Assembly (NCBI GenBank): GCA_963576725.1
Contig: OY755241.1
Location: forward strand, 54,436,484 to 54,500,483
DNA length: 64,000 bases
Source: Azorinus chamasolen
Lineage: Eukaryota > Mollusca > Bivalvia > Cardiida > Solecurtidae
Direction: 5' to 3'
In this document: piece by piece, positions 21,962 to 30,853 of the stretch
Layout of the letters: every line of letters begins with the position of its first letter
How positions within the stretch are numbered: the stretch's first letter is position 1
Program-made: the position numbers and the translations under genes
Notes under the pieces: generated by a model
What the model saw: the letters and a program-made list of their open reading frames with translations, nothing else
Database searches by the model: none
What the model was told of the DNA's origin: nothing

Positions 21962-24900
21962 GTAAGTAACCAAGGTACCGTACAGACTTAGTCATAACCC
22001 TTTCCTTCATATAAACACCTTTTCACCTATTCTCGTTTTTCGCACCCAATGGGTCTACTCTGTTTGCAAATGTGTGAAAATGCGTTTGAATGAGGGAAAG
22101 GGTTAACCCAGTGGGTGCGGAAAACGAGAGTACTGGCATTTGCAAAACAGTGTAAACCAAGATCAGATTAGCTCTCTGATTAGGCTCCAAACTGTTCTTA
22201 TTCAATACCCTTACTTAGCCTGTCCCTATTCTCTGTTCATTCCAAATTTCAATACCTACTGAATATTCATGGCAAAAATAGTTATAATGAAATATGGAAG
22301 GTGGAACACTGCAGCCACTTTAGAAACTAAAGAAAAATTCCATTAGCAAACAGAGTAGACCCTGATCAGACGGCTCCTATAGGGTCTACTCTGTTTGCAA
22401 ATGTATGATTTTAAATGCAATTATATGAAGGAAAGGGTTAAATTATACCACTTCATACTGACAGGACTCAATTGTTAAACAATGCTGAACCGTCAAACTT
22501 TGAAAATTCAGCATTCTGACACTTAACCCTTTACTCCATGAATATACCTTTCTATGCCTTTGCAATCAGAGTAGACCCAGATCAGATGGCTCCTGTAGGA
22601 TATAGGTAGGATTCTATAGTTTCAGCCATGGCCAAAACTTTCTGTGTCCATGTGCAATTATGACAAATTATTCTAATTTATATTTATGATGTCATTATTT
22701 CTTACATGAATATTCATGGAGTAAAGTGTTAAACCTTGCTTATTCAGGTACATAACTCAGGCTCACAGAGACAAGACACAGCTAGTGGCCGGCCGGGAGG
22801 TGCTGGAGCTACAGCGTCAGGCCCTTACAGAGGCGGACCTCAGCCAGCCTGAGATAGTGTCTAGTATTCAGCATATTGCCCACACTGCTGGTCACATCAT
22901 AGCTGGTGGCATTGAGGAGCAGAGCCAGGTGAGCAACACTTACTAGAAGGTCTGATGCAAGAATTTACAGGTACCCTAAATACATACACAAGACACCAAA
23001 TCTACCCTCTCTGCTGGTTTGTAAAGCTAATTTACTGCCAAATTACTGGTACTCTAAATACATACACAAGACACCAAATCTACCCTCTCTGCTGGTTTGT
23101 AAAGCTGATTAACCCTTTCCTTCATATAAACACCTTTTCATGTATTTTCAAACAGATTGGACCCAGATCAGATGACCCATTTTCTCTAGGTCTACTCTGT
23201 TTGCAAAGTCTGTGCTTGATCATGATCACATGATACAGATATTATTCTACAGTTTCTGCCATAGTTAAAACTGATCTTGTAACAATTAACTCATTCCCTC
23301 ATATTGATGCCTTTTGATGCCTCTGTAAATGTCACTTTCTGAAACCATTGTGATAAATAGAGCATTTGCTCCATAGGAGCAAATGCTCTATTTATCACAA
23401 TGGTTTGAACAGTACACAATTCTAAAAATGTCCTTTCCTGTAGTTAATGCTCCTTTTCGGTAGATATATTAAAAGAGGTAGGATCTAAATATAGTCAATG
23501 AGAGAAAGGGTTAAGTTTTATTAATATTCATACATTATTTCTTACATGAATATTCATGAAGTAACAGGTTTATGATCCATTCCCTCATATTAATGCCTTT
23601 TGACGCCTCTGTAAAAAGTCACTTTTTTAAACCATTGAAACTATTGTGATAAATAGAGCATTTGCTCCTATGGAGCAAATGCTCTATTTATCACAATGGT
23701 TTCGAAACTGCAAAAATGTTAAATTTTCTTTTTTTCTAGTAAATGCTCCTTTTTCGGTAGATTTATTCAAAAACGTTGGGTCTAAAAATATCCTATGAGG
23801 TAATGGGTCTAAAAATAGCCTATGAGGTAATGGAATAAAGTTGAGTAAGTCCATGCTGCGAGATCTTGATCACTTGGATTAAACTGACATACATTGTAGT
23901 AACAAAAAGTCTAGACCTTGATCAAACTGCTCCTGAAGAAACATTTCTGTCTGGGTCTACACTATTTGCCTAAGCTTGTCTATCCCTTTCCTTTATATAA
24001 ACGTAATTTCATGCATTTGTAAAATTAAATAGAGTAGACCCAGATCAGACAGCTCATAGGAGAGCCATCTTAGCAGGGTCTACTCTGTTTGCTAATAGAA
24101 TGATAGATCTGGTTCTTTACTTTCTAAAATGACTACAATGTTCCACCTGCCATATTTCATTATAACTATTTTGTCAATGAATATTCAGTAAGAATTGAAA
24201 TTTGAAATAACATATAGAACAGGGAAAGGGTTAACCAAATTCTTGCGATAGTTTTGGTATCATAACTGTCAGAGTATTGTTCATATTTCAGGTTCATGAC
24301 TTTGACACTGTGAAGATTCGTCAAGATCTGCAGAGTAAAACCATTAATCTACAAGAAAAGGCCCTGGACATAGTGAACTCCATTGACCAGGTCAACCAAG
24401 AAGTTGCTGAATGGACCGAAAACCGCAACCGCATCAGGAACAGGATCAAAACCAGATCTACAGAAATTCAGAATATTGTACAAAGCATTGAGAGAAGACT
24501 GCTGGCCTGTGTTGATGACAAAGACATGGAGGCTCAACACAAGAACATGTGCTTTGAGGTGAAAACCAAACTTCACAAGACATTAAAGAGTGACCTGACC
24601 ACTGTTGACTTCATGAAGATATTGGCTGAATTTGGTGATGCTGAAGACTTGAAAACCTTTGTGCCTATTGTTCGTGAGAAAGAGAAGTCAATTCTGGGCA
24701 AAACTGTTGATATGAAGATTGACAGTTATATGTTCGAACATCCAACAGTTGACATTGGGGAAGGGCTGGAGATGATGTTTGGAGGTCTGACCAAGTGTAC
24801 AGAGGAAAAGGCAGCCTGGGATCCTGCCAAGTCTAACAGACAGCAGACATCACAGCCTGTTACAAACGACTCCAGTCCAGCATCGGACATAGAATCTCAT

Positions 24901-25521
24901 TCAACAATTCGTGGCCTTAGAACTGAAGCAAACCTACCTATGAACTATACAGAGATCAATGAAAACAGTCACCATGCAGAGGAAGCCAATGAAACTGCTG
25001 AGCATGGTTCAAGATTTGCTAAAAGATTTGAAGAAGGTAAACAAAAGGTTAGACGGAGACCCATGAAATCCATGTCATTTGATTACGGCACTTTGTCAGC
25101 TCCTTACATGGTCCTATCACAAGGAAACCAGTACCAGGAGGTGAGAGAAGGTGATCAAGCTAACCTCAATGAGGACGATGGAAAATATGTTACCAACTTG
25201 CCTGGTGATTCACTAGGTGAAACAAACATCAATGGTGACAGAATCAATTCTGCGATACAGTCACTCAACCCGAATGCCGAGCGCAAATCCTGGGCTAGGA
25301 GAGTGTCTGCCCCATCTACCATGATCATCGACACGTTAAACAGGAGAAGACTGAGTGCTTTGTCCATTCTAGAACGGGCCAATATAAATACAGAGGGGCT
25401 CAACATGGCCAGCGATGTGGAGTCGGGGCTCAATGAAGCCCGGCTAGAGTGGCTGCGTGAGAACGTTCACAGACGGGTGGAGAATGTGGGCAGAAAGTCA
25501 TCACTGGATGAAGAAGTGTAG
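21711..25521 (+). CDS. RING finger / coiled-coil protein (TRIM-like, no visible B-box), three-exon gene
   Basis: The spliced model joins 21711-21961, 22748-22928 and 24292-25521, giving 553 residues. Phases agree at both junctions (AG|G, then phase 0), all introns are GT-AG, and the alternative acceptor in exon 2 runs into a stop. Residues 17-61 form a C3HC4 RING (Cys17, Cys20, Cys32, His34, Cys37, Cys40, Cys58, Cys61), expected to bind two zincs and an E2, so a ubiquitin ligase role is inferred. Residues about 85-215 are helical and rich in Q, E, K and I, like a TRIM coiled coil. The rest is polar and low in recognisable domains: no B30.2, NHL or filamin repeat. No B-box cysteines are visible, which is unusual for TRIMs. 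A good acceptor (TTACAG) ends at 21385, so a non-coding upstream exon is likely. A 4-codon upstream ORF begins at 21389. AATAAA lies 2 bases after the stop. Both introns contain MITEs. The exact orthologue is not recognised. Confidence 0.85.
22213..22441. repeat. A-type MITE in RING-gene intron 1
   Basis: CCTGTCCCTATTCTCTGTTC starts the copy and GAAGGAAAGGGTTAA ends it. The palindrome is internally shortened: AGACGGCTCCTATA is followed directly by GGGTCTACTCTG. A partial A-like copy precedes it at about 21997-22103. Confidence 0.78.
22505..22735. repeat. A2-type MITE in RING-gene intron 1
   Basis: It starts TTAACCCTTTACTCCATGAA and ends GGAGTAAAGTGTTAA, 12 bases before the acceptor of exon 2. 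One core arm is lost after GGCTCCTGTAGGA. Confidence 0.78.
22748..22928 (+). CDS. RING gene coding exon 2 (helical linker)
   Basis: The acceptor TTATTCAG precedes 22748 and the donor CAG|GTGAGC follows 22928. The 181 bases complete codon 84 and add 60 codons in a helix-prone, Q/E/H-rich stretch. Using the next AG (after ACTCAG) gives an in-frame TAG, so this acceptor is the only productive one seen. Confidence 0.8.
22964..23109. repeat. Tandem duplication of 79 bp next to a splice donor
   Basis: The segment CTAAATACATACACAAGACA through CTGCTGGTTTGTAAAGCT occurs twice, starting 35 bases after the exon 2 donor. Confidence 0.85.
23286..23514. repeat. C-type MITE in RING-gene intron 2
   Basis: The left end TTAACTCATTCCCTCATATT and right end GAGAAAGGGTTAA enclose the core TTTGCTCCATAGGAGCAAA (one base lost). 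It sits within an A-type element whose halves flank it. Confidence 0.82.
23574..23835. repeat. C-type MITE with a duplicated right end, RING-gene intron 2
   Basis: The core is TTTGCTCCTATGGAGCAAA. The terminal block GGTCTAAAAATA(T/G)CCTATGAGGTAATG occurs twice in tandem at 23779-23832. Confidence 0.78.
23983..24234. repeat. A-type MITE in RING-gene intron 2
   Basis: CCCTTTCCTTTATATAAACG to AACAGGGAAAGGGTTAA, ending 57 bases before the exon 3 acceptor. The core is damaged. Confidence 0.8.
24292..25521 (+). CDS. RING gene coding exon 3 (coiled coil and C-terminal region)
   Basis: The acceptor CATATTTCAG lies just before 24292. The exon is open for 409 codons to TAG at 25519-25521. The first 70 residues are heptad-like (repeated I/L/V with Q, E, K and N). 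A middle acidic segment and a basic, Ser-rich C-terminal part follow. No transmembrane segment and no known C-terminal TRIM domain are visible. A TTG 15 bases upstream of the exon is part of the intron, not a start. Confidence 0.85.
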   Translation, partial: VHDFDTVKIRQDLQSKTINLQEKALDIVNSIDQVNQEVAEWTENRNRIRNRIKTRSTEIQNIVQSIERRLLACVDDKDMEAQHKNMCFEVKTKLHKTLKSDLTTVDFMKILAEFGDAEDLKTFVPIVREKEKSILGKTVDMKIDSYMFEHPTVDIGEGLEMMFGGLTKCTEEKAAWDPAKSNRQQTSQPVTNDSSPASDIESHSTIRGLRTEANLPMNYTEINENSHHAEEANETAEHGSRFAKRFEEGKQKVRRRPMKSMSFDYGTLSAPYMVLSQGNQYQEVREGDQANLNEDDGKYVTNLPGDSLGETNINGDRINSAIQSLNPNAERKSWARRVSAPSTMIIDTLNRRRLSALSILERANINTEGLNMASDVESGLNEARLEWLRENVHRRVENVGRKSSLDEEV

Positions 25522-25571
25522 GAATAAACTGATAGACAATGAAGAAGAGTAGGAATAACTGATAGACCAGA

Positions 25572-25757
25572 GGTCCAGATAAGGTGCATAAAATTAAACA
25601 TTTTAAAGAATATCTCCTTTGTTTTACCACCAAACCCTATACTGTGACCACTCTTTAGAATTGTCTCTTCGAGACGATTCTAAAGAGTGGTCACAGTATA
25701 GGGTTTGGTAAAGTAATGAAGATTTTAGTATGTGGGTACGCACCCTTATCTGTAGCT
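25572..25757. repeat. E-type MITE, the clearest copy
   Basis: The left end GAGGTCCAGATAAGGTGCAT is matched by the inverted right end ACGCACCCTTATCTGTAGCTC. The core pairs CCAAACCCTATACTGTGACC over about 45 bases with a TCGA centre. It lies 50 bases past the RING-gene stop codon. Confidence 0.85.
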
Positions 25758-25915
25758 CTGGATGGTCAGAAAGAGACAATTAGAAATGAAATATTATTAT
25801 TACCCTACATATTCTGCAACCAGACAAACTAAGTCAAACAGTGCAGACCCAGACAAAACTATTCCTAAAACTGTTTGATCAGGGCCTATACAATTTGCAA
25901 CTCCTTCAGTTTTAT

Positions 25916-26168
25916 TTAACACTTTACTCCATAAATATGCCTTTCTATGCCTTTGAAAATAGAGCAGACCCAGATCAGATTGCTCATATTGGAGCCATCC
26001 AATCAGGGTCTGGTCTGCTTGCTTATGGAATAAATTAATATAGATATGATTTTACTGTTTCTGCTTTAGCAAAAATTTCTTGTGTTATTATACCATTTTA
26101 AAAATTAATCTGATTATTATTCATGATATCATCATTTCTTTCATCAATATTCAAGGAGTAAATTGTTA
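25916..26168. repeat. A2-type MITE
   Basis: TTAACACTTTACTCCATAAA to CAAGGAGTAAATTGTTAA. The core arms are mutated around GCTCATATTGGAGCC. Confidence 0.8.
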
Positions 26169-26669
26169 AAACTGATCAAAACTGTGAACTTATGGAGACT
26201 GTGTGTTCAAATATTTACCTTAACATGTTCTCTCTTCCTTTCAAATACGTCTTTCTTCACCTTTGCAAACAGCAGACCCAGACCAGATGCCTCCTATCAG
26301 AGCTGTCTCATCAAGGACTGCTCTATTTACTAATGAAGTTATACTAGATATTTATATGACAGTTTCTACCAATACCAAACAACCCTGTGCTCATATACCA
26401 CTATCAATATTCACCTAATAGATATTCACAATGCCATTATTATTACATGAATATTCAACAGGGAAACGTTTAAATATGTTAGTGCACACTATCAATAACT
26501 AAGCATACAAAGGCAAGTAATTATCAAAAGTTGGATACAACTCTCAAAGTGTATTTTTCTTCATACTTCATACATGTACTAGTTACTCTGTTTGCTTATG
26601 AAATAACATTACTCTGTGCATACAATTTCTGCCTTGGTTAAGTTATGTATATTATATATTATATCACAA

Positions 26670-26739
26670 GCAAACAGAGAGCAGACCCTGATCAGACGGC
26701 TCCTATAGGAGCCATCTGATCTGGGTCTACTCTGTTTGC
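26670..26739. repeat. A-type palindrome core
   Basis: GCAAACAGAGAGCAGACCCT and its inverse meet at GGCTCCTATAGGAGCC. The termini are worn. Confidence 0.75.
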
Positions 26740-26799
26740 AAAGGTGTAGAAAGGCATATTTATTGCGTAAATAAAATGAAAGAAAAATATTAATTGTTG

Positions 26800-27310
26800 T
26801 AAGAATTGAAGCGAGATAGCAAATTTGTAACAATTCAACATTTATATACCCATACTATCCTAAGTATTCGGACGGACAAACTTAGGAAAACAGTATAGAC
26901 TCTAAAAGAGCAGTATGATCTGGGCCTACACTATTTGTTAGTATTTCAGTCTAATAAAAAGTTATTTAAATTGTGATAAATTGACTTACTCAGCTTTACA
27001 AACCCATGAGGAATTTAGATGGAGTGTCTGAATAGTTAAGGTACTTAGGGCAGTGTGCAAGGAGTGAAACTTCTTAATGATAATAGATAATGATTTATAG
27101 TGCTTGGTAGTGTGAAACTACGCCTTGAAATCAATCATAGTGCAAATCATGTCTTTTCATCTTAATCCCTGCTACTGTCAGAAATGTCTGCGTTCAAAAT
27201 TACAATCTGCTTCAATTCTAAAAGGACAGTACACGCACCTTTTTTTCACAGTGTCTCATCAGGATCCAAACTATTTGCAACAGTCATGATAAATTAGTCA
27301 AAAGGTTTGA
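26800..27310. other. AT-rich stretch without a gene
   Basis: It contains an old palindrome fragment near 26880-26945 (ACAGTATAGACTC, GGGCCTACACTATTTG). Stops are frequent in all frames. I looked here for a terminal exon of ZGPAT and saw none. Confidence 0.45.
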
Positions 27311-27314
27311 AATG

Positions 27315-27552
27315 TTAACCCTTTCCTTCATATAAATGCCTTTTCACACATTTGAAAACAGTAGACCCAGATCCATATTGGAGCCGTCTGATCAGGGTCT
27401 GCTCTATCTGCTTATGAAATAATATAGATATGATTCTATAATTTCTGCCATGGCCAAAATTTCCTGTGTTCATATGCCATTAGAGAAAATAATCCAATCA
27501 ATATTCATTATGTCATTATTTCTTACATGAATATTCATGAGGGAAAGGGTCA
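27315..27552. repeat. A-type MITE
   Basis: TTAACCCTTTCCTTCATATA to GAGGGAAAGGGTCA. The core has a deletion in its left arm. Confidence 0.8.
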
Positions 27553-27558
27553 TTTACA

Positions 27559-27649
27559 TTGTTATATCTCTGCAACTCATCTGAATCTATTAGGCTACAA
27601 AGGTTTTCATAATTTCGACAACATTCTTGTAAACCTCGACTAATAACAC
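27559..27649 (-). other. Weak candidate exon in a repeat-free island
   Basis: On the - strand, GCTTACAG precedes about 30 open codons (GVISRGLQECCRNYENLCSL, then more) ending AACAAT|GTAAAT. The phase does not fit ZGPAT exon 10, and no family is recognised. Confidence 0.15.
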
Positions 27650-27807
27650 CCTGTAAGCTTTTCATTATATAGATAGCTTTTAGCCTTTTATATACATGTA
27701 TGTGATGTAATGCTACTAAACTAATAAAAATTACAAACAATACATCACCCTTGTTTGTTTAACCCTTTACACCTTAACCCTTTCCCTCATAGGTGACACA
27801 AAAACTG

Positions 27808-28058
27808 TTAACCCTTTCCCTGTTCTATGTTTAATTCAAATTCTAATACCCACTGAATATTCATGAACAAAACAGTTAAAATGAAATATGAAAGGTAGAA
27901 CATTGTAGACTTTTTAGAAAGCAAATAAACAGATCTATCAAATTCTATTAGCAAACAGAGTAGACCCTGATCAGACGGCTCCTCTAGGAGCTGTCTGATC
28001 TGGGGCGACTCTGTTTGCAAATGCGTGAAAACACGTTTATATGAGGGAAAGCTCTTAA
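27808..28058. repeat. A-type MITE, full length
   Basis: TTAACCCTTTCCCTGTTCTA to GAGGGAAAGCTCTTAA, with centre GGCTCCTCTAGGAGCT. Confidence 0.86.
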
Positions 28059-28332
28059 CTCTTTATTCCTTAACGCTTTCCCTCATAGGTGACACAAATA
28101 CTGTTAATCTGCTGGAGAGCCAAAATCATAACAAAGGGAAATAACTCAAAAAGTATTGCATGTAGCATGACAAACCTTAGTTACATCGATGGTCCCCATT
28201 GAGAGGAAGACACATGTGAAATTTGAACGCTCAATATAATAATCATCAGTTTAGAAATGATGGCCAAAAAAAAAGAAAGTGTGACGGACAGACAGACGTT
28301 TGGATGGATGGACAGACAAGACAGACAGATAA

Positions 28333-28490
28333 AGATACATACTCAAATACTAAAATTGTCATTTTCCCACCAAACCCATGTTGTGAACACTCTTTAGAAT
28401 CGTCTCTTTGAGACAATTTTAAAGGTTGGTCACAACAAAGGGTTTGGTGGAGAAATAAGGAAGTTATCCTTGCAAATGTTTGAATTTTAT
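28333..28490. repeat. E-type MITE
   Basis: AGATAAAGATACATACTCAA, then CACCAAACCCATGTTGTGAA and its inverse around TCTTTGAGA. It is one of two E copies within 350 bases. Confidence 0.75.
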
Positions 28491-28617
28491 CTTATCTGGG
28501 CCTCTGGGTCTGCACTAGTTCAGTGGCTACAACTGATCCAATTTCAGAATTCAGGTAATCAATATTCATATTGGATAGATTCACGAGAAGGGTTAAAAGT
28601 TATCAAAATGGCTGAGC

Positions 28618-28790
28618 TACTGATAAAGGTGCATACTCAAATACTAAAATCGTCATTTCTCAACCAAACCTTATACTGTGACTACTCTTTAGAATCATCT
28701 CTTCGAGACGATTCTAAAGAGTGGTCACAGTATAGGTTTGGTGGAGAAATAAAGAAGTTATTCTTGAAAATGATTTAATTTACGGTAGAT
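28618..28790. repeat. E-type MITE
   Basis: GAGCTACTGATAAAGGTGCA, then a long palindrome centred on TCTCTTCGAGACGA. Confidence 0.8.
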
Positions 28791-28849
28791 TGATTGTCCT
28801 TATGTTTAGATTGATTACTGTACATCAATGTCAGAATCAACTTAATTTT

Positions 28850-29213
28850 CCCTTTACTCCATGAATATTCAGGTACGAATTAATGACATCCTGAATATTA
28901 ATTAGGATAATTTGTAATAATAGTACAAGGACACAGGAACTTTTGGTCATGGCAGAATCTGTTGAATCATGTGTATAATATCATAAGCAAACAGAGCAGA
29001 CCCTGTTCAGATGGCTCCAACAGGAGCCATCTGATCTGGGTCTACTCTTTATCAAAGGCGTAGAAAAGCGTATTTATAAAATCAAAGAGAACATGAATAT
29101 GGCTGAATGCATGTAACAAAAATATTAGATCAGAGCAGTTCAAGTATTTATGTATTATATTAATTCCCTATTTTGGAATATTTTCTTCATTGCGTATTTA
29201 TGAAGTAAAGGGT
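28850..29213. repeat. A2-type MITE with unrelated sequence in its right end
   Basis: The left end TTTACTCCATGAATATTCAG and a core at 28987-29050 (GATGGCTCCAACAGGAGCCA) are clear. The right end GAAGTAAAGGGTTA appears only after about 130 bases of other sequence. Confidence 0.65.
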
Positions 29214-29501
29214 TATTTATGTCTTTTCATATTCATGCTACCAAATTATCTGTTTAACATTATATTGCTATATAATTAAAACACAAGACTAGAATATAAG
29301 TTCATAATCTGTCTAAAATGTTTTTTTTATCCAAATTATCCCCCATCACAAGAGTGTTCAAAGGAATACATGCGCCACCATCAAGCAGAAGTGTGACAAA
29401 AAAAAGCCTGTTGATAAATGGGCAACCAGATGGACAACAGAAAAGTAATCCCCAAATGTTCCCCTGCTTAACCCATTCCCATATAGAGGCCTTTTGACCT
29501 A

Positions 29502-30387
29502 CAGTAAAACTTGACCTAACGGTCACCTTAAATGAACGATCACCTCGTCTTAACGGTCAGTTTGAAATCCTCCCGACGAAAATCAGTCTATAATGCACCT
29601 GTTTTAGACGGTCACCTTCCTTCTGCAGCCAGCGGCCACCATATTTCACCCCAAAACCTATATTTCGACCCCATTAGACGGCCATCAGACAGCCTGGCGG
29701 CCAGACTGAAATGTGTGAAAACCCAATACACAGCCAGCTGACATATGTCAAAATGGAGACTACGCATCGTAACTTTCCGACATTACGGAAATCGCCGATC
29801 AAAATATCGTGACTGCTTCAGAAACTTCTGTTGTGTCGGGAAAGTGCATAGATTGGCCGCTTCGGTGTTTTTCGTTATGTCGGAATTGAAGGAAATAAAC
29901 CAAGCACTGACCTTGGCCTTAGGGCAAGATTATAATCGATGGCCTGATAATCCTTTCAACTCCTTTACCTGTTAAATATGCAATATGGGGGTGTTGAGAA
30001 GATTGTCTGCACGTTACCGAATCAAGAGATAACATCAAAACAAAATATTCACGCCTTTTCCAAACATAAGTTCCTCATGTTAGAGAATCGAGTGAAGTGT
30101 AGACATGTACATTTTTATTTCCGGATGTGTCGAATGATTCTGCCTGAGGTTTATTTTTTCTTTTGTGCATGCAATTTACAGTACATGTTGTATTTTACTT
30201 GTATTTACAAGGATAAAATACATAATCTTTTAGATAAGGCATTAAAGTACATGTAGATATATTTTGCGTTTGTACGACCAAACAGAAAAATCTCCCAAAA
30301 TATCCACCCCTCGATTAAGTGGTCACCTCGCTTAAGAGGTCAATTTGGTCGCTTCCCTTGACTGGCCGCTTAACACAGGTTTTACTG
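29502..30387. mobile_element. 886-bp DNA transposon with CAGTAAAAC ends and TA duplications (pogo/Tc1-like, non-autonomous)
   Basis: CAGTAAAACTTGACCTAACG at the left and the inverted TTAACACAGGTTTTACTG at the right are both flanked by TA. Subterminal GGTCACC and AGCGGCC words repeat inward. The interior is less AT-rich and contains a short + strand ORF with MSELKEINQALTLALGQDYN but no recognisable transposase or DDE core. It may be an internal-deletion derivative of a Tigger-like element. It lies inside a C-type MITE end. Confidence 0.65.
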
Positions 30388-30389
30388 TA

Positions 30390-30572
30390 TTCCCTCATAT
30401 TTAGGTTTTTTTGACACATTCCCTCATATTGATGCCTTTTGACCCATTCTCTCATATTGAGAACATTTTGACCCATTCCGTCATATTGACACCTTTTGAA
30501 CCATTCCCTCATATTGACGCCTTTTGACCCATTCCTTCATACTGAAGCCTTTTGAGGCCTCTGTATAAGTCA
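30390..30572. repeat. 28-29-bp tandem repeat derived from the C-type MITE terminus
   Basis: Six imperfect copies of CCATTCCCTCATATTGACGC plus CTTTTGA are followed by the rest of a C element (GGCCTCTGTATAAGTCAC). The unit equals the outer 28 bases of the C family. Confidence 0.85.
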
Positions 30573-30667
30573 CTTTTTGAAACCAAAATGGTTTCAAACT
30601 ACACAATTCTAAAATTTTCCTTTTCTCTAGTTTCACCTCGAAATAGATCAAATAATCTGCAGCTTAC

Positions 30668-30853
30668 CTTTCTTTCCTCTGAGTCTGTTATTTATGAAGT
30701 CAAAAACACTGTGTTTCTCAGCAGTCTTTTTGTAGTCGACAGCAAGCTTCTCCGCTTGTTTCTTCTGCTTCTTCTCCAGCTTTTTAACCACATCAAACAT
30801 GCTTCTGCCCCCTGCCATCTCTTTTAGCTTCATTATGACATCCAGAGATTTAC
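30668..30853 (-). CDS. ZGPAT: ZGPAT coding exon 10 (last one seen)
   Basis: The acceptor ATCTGTAG precedes 30853. The 186 bases complete Gly378, read KSLDVIMKLKEMAGGRSMFD, a Lys/Glu-rich helix, and VFDFINNRLRGKK, and end in donor AAAG|GTAAGC at phase 1. The family has a VFDFLNEKLQG block followed by a coiled coil of about 90 residues, so at least one more exon is expected on the left. Confidence 0.85.

Noticed and set aside
24277..24291. TTG at 24277 as the start of a separate 414-residue protein
   Set aside because: These bases are the intron end (TTCATATTTCAG). The exon joins in frame to the RING exons.
25841..26038. Small ORFs with FANRVDPDQTAP-like or CKQSRPRSDGS-like peptides, here and at many other positions
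   Set aside because: They are translations of the A-type palindrome. The same words recur wherever the core occurs, on both strands.
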